From JAAZLS01 sp964463285 (GTDB lineage Bacteria; Bacillota; Dethiobacteria; DTU022): 14,615 nucleotides of DNA. Location: contig CAYXBB010000038.1 in the NCBI GenBank assembly GCA_964463285.1, positions 1 to 14,615 of the forward strand. Direction: 5' to 3'. Below are positions 1 through 5,147 of the stretch, piece after piece (position 1 is the first letter of the stretch; the number at the start of each line of letters is the position of its first letter). Under the pieces are notes generated by a model. It was not told the DNA's origin and did not search any database. It saw nothing but the letters and a program-made list of their open reading frames with translations. Position numbers and translations under genes: made by a program.

Positions 1-2
1 AG

Positions 3-1739
3 CAGCATTTTATGGGCCGTCTTCCGGCTAAAGGTCAACACCTGTTGAACCTGACCGTTTTATTCCCCGGTGATGTTGACAACGATCTCCGGAACGCCGC
101 CCTATCCACAAAATTTATTTTCTCCGCGGCCCTTCATATCCCCTACATTGTTACCGTTGCCGCCGATCCGCCGACAGGCGGGAGCGTTTCCGGCGGCGGC
201 ACCTACGAGTACCCGGAGGAGGTTGTCCTGACTGCCGCTCCCAACCCGGGTTACAAATTCATCTACTGGTGGGACGGCAGCACCATCGCCGGCCGGGAGG
301 AGCTCCGGAGTCTGGATCTGAAACAATACGGAGAAAATACGGTTCTTGACCTGGTGGCAAATTTCTGGAAAACCACCGCCGCTACCGTCGAGAGGGAGCT
401 TTATTTCGACGCCGACGGTAAGGTGGTGCTTCAATTTCCCGGCACCGACGTGCGGATAAATATTACCGGCGGCATACCGGGGGAAAGGCTGATCCTGGCG
501 GTAACCCCTTTGGCCTGCGAGAGCCCGGGGGCCCCGACCGGTTATTCGTCGTCCGGACCCTGCCTGCGCATCGACGGCAGCAAGAATTTGAGCGGCCTTT
601 CCGCGCGCATCGAGGTTACCTATAACCGCAGCGCCCTTCCCGATAAAATGATAGAAAATAGCCTGCGCCTTTTTAGATATAACGAACAGAACGGTGATTG
701 GGAAGTATTCGATACCCCCGCCGGCGGTGTCGACACCAATCAGCGGATCGTCTGGGCCGAGGTCAACGGGTTCAGCGTCTTCAGGATCTTTGGCAAACGC
801 ACCGCCGGGCCGCCGGTAACGCCCGAGGAGCCCTACCTCCCCGGCACCGTGGAGCGCATCGCCGGCGCCGATCGCTACCGCACCGCGGTGGCTATCAGCC
901 GGGAGGGCTGGAATTATGCCGGTACGGTTATCCTGGCCCGGGGAGACGATTTTGCCGACGCCCTGGCCGGAGTTCCGCTGGCCTACAAACTGAACGCTCC
1001 GGTGCTGCTTACCGCCACCGGCAGCCTAAACGGCTATACCAAGCAGGAAATCCGGCGCCTGCAGCCCGGCAAGGTAATTATTCTGGGCGGTTCCAGCGCC
1101 GTCTCGGCGGCGGTACAAACCGAACTGGCCTTGTTGGGTTATGCTACCGAGCGCCTTGGCGGGGCCAACCGCTTCGATACCGCGACCATAATTTCCCATA
1201 AGATGGCGCCCTACGGGACGGATAAAGCCATCGTAGCCTATGGTTGGGATTTCCCCGACGTTTTGGCGGCCTCCTCCTACGCGGCCTGCTTCGGCTATCC
1301 CATCCTGCTTACCGAAAAAGGTTCCCTTCCCGTCTCCACCGTCTCTGAGCTGAACCGACTCAAGGGCCTGAATTTCGGTTTCCGGACCATTGCCGTGGGC
1401 GGCACCGCGGTGATCGGCAGCGCCGTTTACGACCGGCTGCCCGGAAGAGAACGGATCTGGGGCGAGAACCGCTACCAGACTGCGGTGGAGTTGGCCCGCT
1501 ACTTCGAGCCTGTCAGCGATACCCTGTATATCGCCACCGGCCTTAAGTTCCCCGATGCCGTCACCGGCGCGGCCCTGGCGGCCAAAAACAACTGCGGGAT
1601 TCTATTGGTGAAGGATCCCCTGGAGACGGCGGTCAGCCGCTATATCAGCGGCCGGGGAGTAAAACACCTGCTCATTTTCGGCGGAGAAGAGGCCGTCAGC
1701 CGGGAGTTGTACAATAAACTGTGGGGGTTGATCGAATGA
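3..1739 (+). CDS. Cell-wall-anchored surface protein with three CWB2 repeats (5' partial)
   Basis: The frame is open to the window edge and the ATG at 12 has no ribosome binding site, so the true start lies upstream; numbering here runs from that ATG. Residues about 11-40 (LNLTVLFPGDVDND, then TKFIFSAA) resemble the end of a TasA/camelysin domain. Residues about 47-105 (GGSVSGGGTYEYPEEVVLTA, then PGYKFIYWW) fit a divergent InlB B-repeat. About 120-265 is an unassigned beta-rich domain. The C-terminal half holds three CWB2 (PF04122-type) repeats starting near residues 280 (RIAGADRYRTA), 380 (RLGGANRFDTA) and 481 (RIWGENRYQTA), each with a conserved FPD/FADA-like core. Triple CWB2 modules attach Clostridia surface proteins non-covalently to secondary wall polymers. 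The protein is therefore probably exported and wall-bound, upstream of a SipW peptidase and a TasA-like protein. The CWB2 assignment is firm; the TasA-like end is by eye only. Confidence 0.88.
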   Translation, partial: QHFMGRLPAKGQHLLNLTVLFPGDVDNDLRNAALSTKFIFSAALHIPYIVTVAADPPTGGSVSGGGTYEYPEEVVLTAAPNPGYKFIYWWDGSTIAGREELRSLDLKQYGENTVLDLVANFWKTTAATVERELYFDADGKVVLQFPGTDVRINITGGIPGERLILAVTPLACESPGAPTGYSSSGPCLRIDGSKNLSGLSARIEVTYNRSALPDKMIENSLRLFRYNEQNGDWEVFDTPAGGVDTNQRIVWAEVNGFSVFRIFGKRTAGPPVTPEEPYLPGTVERIAGADRYRTAVAISREGWNYAGTVILARGDDFADALAGVPLAYKLNAPVLLTATGSLNGYTKQEIRRLQPGKVIILGGSSAVSAAVQTELALLGYATERLGGANRFDTATIISHKMAPYGTDKAIVAYGWDFPDVLAASSYAACFGYPILLTEKGSLPVSTVSELNRLKGLNFGFRTIAVGGTAVIGSAVYDRLPGRERIWGENRYQTAVELARYFEPVSDTLYIATGLKFPDAVTGAALAAKNNCGILLVKDPLETAVSRYISGRGVKHLLIFGGEEAVSRELYNKLWGLIE

Positions 1740-1892
1740 AAACCATCAACCCATTGCCATTCGTCGGTTTCACCAACTGTTTGTTAACCGATCAGGCGGT
1801 CATCGGCTCCCACACCTTTACTGCCGCAGCCGCTGTTCGGGTTGCCCGGGCTGCTAAGCGGATTAACTATAAAGAAAGGTTTGTCTTTAAAA

Positions 1893-2627
1893 ATGACGGA
1901 ACAGGCTGTAAACACACCCCCAAACATCAATAATCTGCCGGCCGCCCGCGGGCCCCGCAGATCGCCCCTTGGGATTATCCTGCGGATCCTGGGCAATGGG
2001 CTTTTTGTTTTGTTGTTGGCCCTGATGTCCGTTGTCATATTTTTTATCTTTCAGGCCCGCCTCAGCGGGAGAGCTCCCACCCTTTTCGGCTACGAAATCT
2101 ATATCGTCTACGGCGGCAGCATGAGCCCCAACATTAAAATGGGCAGCCTGGCGGTGGTCCGCCCCGTGGATCCCCGGGAGGTCCTCCCCGGCAATATCAT
2201 CACCTTTCTATCCGGAGAGACCTTTAACACCCACCGGATAATCGCGGTGAACGGTGCCGGATCCGATCTTTCTTTTACCACCAGGGGCGACGCCAACGAG
2301 GTCAATGACCTGGATCCGGTTTTGCCGTCCCAGATCCGGGGTCGGGTGGCCTGGACCCTCCCCGCCCTGGGCTACGGCCTGGATTTTGCCCGTTCCAAAA
2401 ACGGCCTGCTTATTTTGATTATCATTCCCGGCCTGCTGATCATATTTACCGAAACCATAAAGCTGTTTCGCCTGGGCGGCGAAATGGATCGAAAAGAGAA
2501 AGAGTCGGCTGCAGAAAAAAGAGGTGAGCCCTATAGGGGTTTATTATACCCCAACTGCCGTGCGTTGATCGGGGAGCGCCGCTTACTGCGGCGAAAAGCC
2601 TGCAAGACTAAAGCAAAGGTTAATTAA
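1893..2627 (+). CDS. sipW: Signal peptidase I, SipW/ER-like type (S26B)
   Basis: Membrane serine peptidase that removes signal peptides, in this subfamily typically from TasA/camelysin-like proteins. An N-terminal membrane segment (about residues 26-54) precedes the catalytic box GGSMSPNIKMGSL with Ser76. His114 lies in THRI and replaces the lysine of classical bacterial SPase I; Asp133 in RGDANEVND follows. The Ser-His-Asp spacing (38 and 19 residues) is close to that of SipW. A second hydrophobic segment lies at about 170-190. The ATG at 1893 (244 aa) is preferred, with AAAGAAAGG 13 bases upstream; an upstream TTG at 1842 would only add unconserved residues. The last 37 or so residues form a basic tail with two cysteines that is unusual for the family, and the DNA there can form two hairpins. 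The stop lies 23 bases before the TasA-like gene, so the two are almost certainly co-transcribed. Confidence 0.9.
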   Translation: MTEQAVNTPPNINNLPAARGPRRSPLGIILRILGNGLFVLLLALMSVVIFFIFQARLSGRAPTLFGYEIYIVYGGSMSPNIKMGSLAVVRPVDPREVLPGNIITFLSGETFNTHRIIAVNGAGSDLSFTTRGDANEVNDLDPVLPSQIRGRVAWTLPALGYGLDFARSKNGLLILIIIPGLLIIFTETIKLFRLGGEMDRKEKESAAEKRGEPYRGLLYPNCRALIGERRLLRRKACKTKAKVN

Positions 2628-2650
2628 GAAAAAAAACTGGAGGAAACAAA

Positions 2651-3274
2651 ATGAACAGACGTATTCTAACCAGCCTGGCGTTGATTGCGCTGGCGATTGC
2701 CCTGATGGCGGGTGCCACCATCGCCTGGTTTATCGACACCAAATCGGTGGAGGGAAATGTATTTACAGCGGGGACCCTAGAAATCAAGGTCACCGGAAAT
2801 GCCTTTGATGATCGGAATATGGCTCCCGGAGATGAGCCCAGTGAGGAGTTTGTAACAGTAAAAAATACCGGCACTTTGGATATGCTTTTTAAGGCATCCC
2901 TGACTAATGAGGAAAATGATGGACTTAAAGAAGCCTTATACTTGAAAGTAACCCTCAATCCAAGTGACTATGAGAGTTATGATAACCTGCAGGTTTACGG
3001 TCCTGATGATGAAATCATTTTTAACGATCTTCTTAGTCAATTCACGGGTGTGGACAACGTCTCTGCCTGGATCAATGACGAATGTCCCTTGCCTTCAGGC
3101 TACACTGCCGTTTACAAGATCGAGGTTTCTTTACCCTTTACCGCCGGTGATGCCTATCAGGGGAAATCCTACCGGGCTGATCTTAAATTCGATGCCGTGC
3201 AGGCAGCCAATCAGGATCCGCAAAGCATCGAATGGCTCAATCCGGCGACCCAAGGGGGCGGTTCTTGCGGTTGA
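2651..3274 (+). CDS. TasA/camelysin-family secreted protein, probable SipW substrate
   Basis: 207-residue exported protein of the TasA/CalY (peptidase M73-like) family, whose members build extracellular matrix fibres or surface coats. The N-terminus is a SipW-cognate signal peptide: MNRR, a hydrophobic core, then AGATIAWFIDT and NVFTAGTLEIKV. Cleavage is probably just after Ala25. The body has the expected beta-sandwich signature, including PGDEPSEEFVTVKNTGT and a terminal strand FTAGDAYQGKSYRADLKFDA. The ribosome binding site CTGGAGG (2637-2643) sits 7 bases before the ATG. The gene directly follows the dedicated peptidase, as in tapA-sipW-tasA. The protein ends GGGSCG; its penultimate-region cysteine is the only one beyond one in the middle of the chain (NDECPLP), which might allow a disulfide or cross-link. 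Base composition in the middle is richer in A+T than in the flanking genes. Family is clear; whether it forms fibres is inference. Confidence 0.87.
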   Translation: MNRRILTSLALIALAIALMAGATIAWFIDTKSVEGNVFTAGTLEIKVTGNAFDDRNMAPGDEPSEEFVTVKNTGTLDMLFKASLTNEENDGLKEALYLKVTLNPSDYESYDNLQVYGPDDEIIFNDLLSQFTGVDNVSAWINDECPLPSGYTAVYKIEVSLPFTAGDAYQGKSYRADLKFDAVQAANQDPQSIEWLNPATQGGGSCG

Positions 3275-3275
3275 G

Positions 3276-3485
3276 TTACTGATCGCCGGCGGTGGTGTTG
3301 TTTTTAATAAAACGCCTGCTTTCTTCTATGTAGGCTGCAAAATTCGGTAAATTGATTTGCAAAATGTTATATACTTGATCGGGATCGACTTTTTGATAGA
3401 GATAAACTACCCGGTTTACGAATTTGACCATTATGTTATAGATCTTCACCTGCTCAGGTGCAAGAATACCCGGATTATAAATCAA
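3276..3485 (-). CDS. Doubtful small hypothetical protein on the minus strand
   Basis: A 69-residue frame that would begin with TTG and has only a weak AGAAG upstream. It ends two bases from the convergent TasA-like gene's stop. The composition is protein-like, mixing charged and hydrophobic residues (for example EQVKIYNIMVKFVNRVVYLY), and it has no signal peptide or cysteines. I do not recognise a family. The stretch is noticeably AT-richer than its neighbours. It could be a remnant of a larger acquired gene, a genuine small gene, or a chance frame. An internal ATG would leave 51 residues. Confidence 0.28.
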   Translation of the reverse strand: MIYNPGILAPEQVKIYNIMVKFVNRVVYLYQKVDPDQVYNILQINLPNFAAYIEESRRFIKNNTTAGDQ

Positions 3486-3584
3486 ATTTTGCTTCTAAAA
3501 GGGTTATTTAAAGATTATAATTAAAACACGAATATATGCTTTTTAAGGTGGCAAATCGCTTTAAATGAGCCTTCCAAAATCAAC

Positions 3585-3614
3585 AAGACACTTTAATACT
3601 TGGATGTCTTTTTT
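3585..3614 (+). terminator. Weak candidate intrinsic terminator
   Basis: AAGACA (3585-3590) pairs with TGTCTT (3605-3610) across a 14-base loop and is followed by TTTT. The stem is only 6 bp and A/T-rich. It would end transcripts coming from the TasA-like gene 310 bases upstream. No better candidate is seen closer to that gene. Confidence 0.3.
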
Positions 3615-3677
3615 ATGAATTTAGGCAGCGTTTTTCCGGTCCAAGATCCTCTGCAGGCCGGCCTTTGAGGTTGTAGG

Positions 3678-3773
3678 GGCAGACGACCTGTCTGCCTGTC
3701 GAAATCAAGCGCACCCTTCAGGGTGCTCCGGGGTTCAAATTTCCCCCCCGGCCCTCCCTTTAGTAAAGGGAGG
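3678..3773. repeat. Cluster of three palindromes, REP-like intergenic element
   Basis: Three perfect stem-loops follow one another. GGCAGAC/GTCTGCC (3678-3696) has a 5-base loop and is preceded by GTAGG. GCACCC-TTCA-GGGTGC lies at 3711-3726. A 10-bp-arm palindrome lies at 3753-3773, CCTCCCTTTA and TAAAGGGAGG around a single G. Read on the minus strand, the last one continues into a G-run then AAATTT, the same layout as elements near 11.16, 14.34 and 14.46 kb. No transposase lies nearby. Confidence 0.7.
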
Positions 3774-3847
3774 AAACGCGGGTAGCACATCTTTAAGGGA
3801 CACTTACTAAGGGTGAACCCCTCCATTACCGGGCAAAGGTAAAATAG

Positions 3848-4333
3848 GTGGAATATATTTCAAGGTTAATTGATTTCATGTCGATCGAGCTAACGGTAAT
3901 GCTGACTGCAGCCTTGCCGGTAGTGGAGTTGCGGGGAGCAATTCCGGTGGGTATATCCTTGGGGTTGTCCCCTCTTCATGCCGCTATGCTTGGTTTTATT
4001 GGCAGCATGATCCCGGTGCCGATTATTTTATTTGCGATCAGGCCGATCTTTAACTATCTTAGAAAAACTAGGCTCTTTAAAAGACTGGTAGGCAGGCTGG
4101 CCGATAACTCTCTTCGGAATAAGGCCAAAATCGAAAAATATGGGATATGGGGCCTGATCGTGCTGGTGGCTATCCCCCTACCGGGCACCGGGGTCTGGAG
4201 CGCAAGCCTGGCGGCGGCTTTACTTAATATGCGGTTCAAGCTGGCCTTTCCGGCCATACTGGTAGGGAACCTGATTGCCGGTATTATTATCATGGCTCTG
4301 AGCGGTGAGGTTTTTAAGTTGGTTAGCTGGTAG
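3848..4333 (+). CDS. Small multidrug export family membrane protein (COG2426)
   Basis: A 161-residue integral membrane protein of the 'putative small multi-drug export' family (PF06695-like). The family name comes from annotation and the true substrate is not established. The signature PVVELRGAIP (about residues 24-33) is present, as is a second conserved block VAIPLPGTGVWSASLAAALL (about 109-128). These two proline/glycine-rich hydrophobic segments suggest an internal duplication like that of DedA-type proteins. About four hydrophobic segments are visible: 16-42, 47-68, 101-125 and 132-155. A basic loop (RKTRLFKRLVGR) lies in the middle. I keep the GTG at 3848, although its ribosome binding site (AAAGG) is poor. 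An in-frame ATG at 3878 would give 151 residues beginning MSIELTVML, a start equally consistent with the family. The gene follows a repeat-rich spacer, so it probably has its own promoter. Confidence 0.82.
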   Translation: MEYISRLIDFMSIELTVMLTAALPVVELRGAIPVGISLGLSPLHAAMLGFIGSMIPVPIILFAIRPIFNYLRKTRLFKRLVGRLADNSLRNKAKIEKYGIWGLIVLVAIPLPGTGVWSASLAAALLNMRFKLAFPAILVGNLIAGIIIMALSGEVFKLVSW

Positions 4334-4341
4334 TGAGCTAC

Positions 4342-4381
4342 GGGGACGGGCGGATCAACCGGAAACAAGAGAACCGTCCCC
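4342..4381. repeat. GGGGACGG inverted repeat between two genes
   Basis: GGGGACGG (4342-4349) and CCGTCCCC (4374-4381) form perfect 8-bp arms 24 bases apart, just after one stop codon and just before the next gene's ribosome binding site. There is no U-tract, so it is not a standard terminator. It resembles an inserted intergenic repeat or a stem that stabilises RNA ends. Confidence 0.55.
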
Positions 4382-4405
4382 ATGTTTCTGGAGGAGGTGA
4401 ACTGC

Positions 4406-4579
4406 ATGGATAAGGAAAAATTGGAGAAAGAAATCCGGCTGAAGCTCCGCAATAACAAGCTCTCCTGTAAAAACGCCCACAAGATTGCTGCTGAAACCGG
4501 TTGCCGGCTTTCGGAGATCGGGGATCTCTGTAACCAGCTGGAGATCAAAATAGTAGGGTGCCAGCTGGGCTGTTTCTAG
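4406..4579 (+). CDS. Conserved-looking 57-residue cysteine-rich small protein
   Basis: I chose the ATG at 4406 because GGAGGAGGTG (4390-4399) lies ideally upstream; an earlier ATG at 4382 has no such site. The protein begins with a highly charged helix (MDKEKLEKEIRLKLRNN). An HTH-like core follows: a helix with AHKIAAETG, a turn, then LSEIGDLCNQLEIKI. It ends in VGCQLGCF. There are five cysteines, at 21, 33, 42, 52 and 56; the last two form C-X3-C one residue from the C-terminus. I do not know an assigned function. The layout suggests a small metal- or redox-responsive DNA-binding protein, or a small Fe-S or Zn protein, but this is inference. It sits between a membrane protein and the groESL promoter and may be monocistronic. 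Confidence 0.7.
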   Translation: MDKEKLEKEIRLKLRNNKLSCKNAHKIAAETGCRLSEIGDLCNQLEIKIVGCQLGCF

Positions 4580-4601
4580 CCGCCCCGGCGATGAGCCGTA
4601 T

Positions 4602-4669
4602 ATATTGCTGGTTAAGGTAAATAATAGATCTGGTGAAATAAGGAGCAAAAGGGAGACCGGCAGCAATAT
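4602..4669 (+). other. Long hairpin of unknown role upstream of groES
   Basis: ATATTGCTG (4602-4610) is the exact complement of CAGCAATAT (4661-4669), giving a 9-bp stem. A second short pairing (GGT/ACC) just inside is possible, and the purine-rich loop is about 50 bases. It lies after the small cysteine-rich gene's stop and about 57 bases before the groES -35. There is no U-tract. I could not match it to the TPP, FMN, SAM, cobalamin, Moco, ZTP or SRP RNA consensus features I know. Confidence 0.4.
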
Positions 4670-4725
4670 CCTGCCCTAAATGCCTGTTGCGCCGGGACTG
4701 TTTCCATGGTTGCCTGTCTTTGCGC

Positions 4726-4754
4726 TTGCCCCGGCGGAAATAGTTGGGTAATAT
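4726..4754 (+). promoter_or_regulatory. Candidate sigma-A promoter of groESL
   Basis: TTGCCC (4726-4731) and TAATAT (4749-4754) are separated by 17 bases. A start near 4761 would put the CIRCE operator a few bases downstream, the usual position for HrcA repression. The -10 matches the consensus at four of six bases. Confidence 0.55.
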
Positions 4755-4768
4755 TTTTATTGTAATTG

Positions 4769-4795
4769 TTAGCACTCAGTCATCTGGAGTGCTGC
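4769..4795. promoter_or_regulatory. CIRCE operator (HrcA binding site)
   Basis: TTAGCACTC (4769-4777), a 9-base spacer, then GAGTGCTGC (4787-4795). The left arm matches the CIRCE consensus exactly. The right arm matches seven of nine bases, ending GC in place of AA. It lies 38 bases before groES, so HrcA repression relieved by heat stress is expected. hrcA is not in the window. Confidence 0.95.
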
Positions 4796-4833
4796 CAACA
4801 ACTCACTTCAAGTAAAAGGAGGTCTACCATTTA

Positions 4834-5121
4834 ATGAATCTTAAACCTTTAGGAGATCGGGTAGTAGTTAAAGTCCTGGAGGCAGAAGAAAAAACAGCCA
4901 GCGGGATTGTCCTTCCGGACAAGGCCAAGGAAAAACCCCAGGAAGGGCAGGTGGTGGCTGTAGGGACGGGTAAGGTACTTGAAAACGGTACCCGTTTAGA
5001 GATGGAGGTTAAAGAGGGAGATAAAATAATATTCTCCCGTTACGCCGGCACGGAGGTTAAAATTAAAGGGGAAGAGTACTTAATTCTCAGGCAAGACGAC
5101 ATTTTGGCGTTAGTACAGTAA
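4834..5121 (+). CDS. groES: Co-chaperonin GroES (Cpn10)
   Basis: 95 residues, the normal length. Seven subunits form the lid of the GroEL folding chamber in the cytoplasm. The sequence starts MNLKPLGDRVVVKV; the mobile loop that contacts GroEL includes KTASGIVLP (residues 20-28). The roof and barrel strands follow (EGQVVAVGTG; VKEGDKIIFSRYAGTEVKI), and the protein ends EEYLILRQDDILALV. The ribosome binding site AAAGGAGG (4816-4823) fixes the start. It is the first gene of a two-gene operon, under a CIRCE operator, with groEL 26 bases downstream. Nothing is unusual in the protein itself. Confidence 0.98.
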   Translation: MNLKPLGDRVVVKVLEAEEKTASGIVLPDKAKEKPQEGQVVAVGTGKVLENGTRLEMEVKEGDKIIFSRYAGTEVKIKGEEYLILRQDDILALVQ

Positions 5122-5147
5122 CTTCAAGTTAAAGGAGGTAAAGATAA

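Larger units (their letters stand above)
3486..3847. other. Non-coding stretch: AT-rich half then repeat-rich half
   Basis: The first half (to about 3615) is AT-rich and holds only a weak terminator-like hairpin. The second half, about 3670-3773, is a series of G/C-run palindromes described separately. A minus-strand frame at 3593-3826 runs through these repeats and reads as repeat-derived peptide (LLKGGPGG), so it is not taken as a gene. Confidence 0.7.

Noticed and set aside
698..1201. 167-residue plus-strand frame rich in Arg/Gly
   Set aside because: Out-of-frame shadow of the CWB2 protein; arginine-rich text is typical of the +1 frame of GC-rich genes.
1780..1815. CCGAT...ATCGG inverted repeat as an operator for sipW
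   Set aside because: Only 5-bp arms in a GC-rich stretch; expected by chance.
1721..1933. 70-residue plus-strand frame between the CWB2 gene and sipW
   Set aside because: No ribosome binding site, overlaps both neighbours out of frame, no recognisable features.
3593..3826. 77-residue minus-strand frame
   Set aside because: Runs through the palindromic repeats and reads as repeat-derived peptide (LLKGGPGG).
4602..4669. Known riboswitch or SRP RNA upstream of groES
   Set aside because: Some short matches (GGAGCAAAAGGGAG) looked suggestive, but the conserved cores of the Moco, ZTP, cobalamin and SRP RNAs are not present; kept only as an unexplained hairpin.
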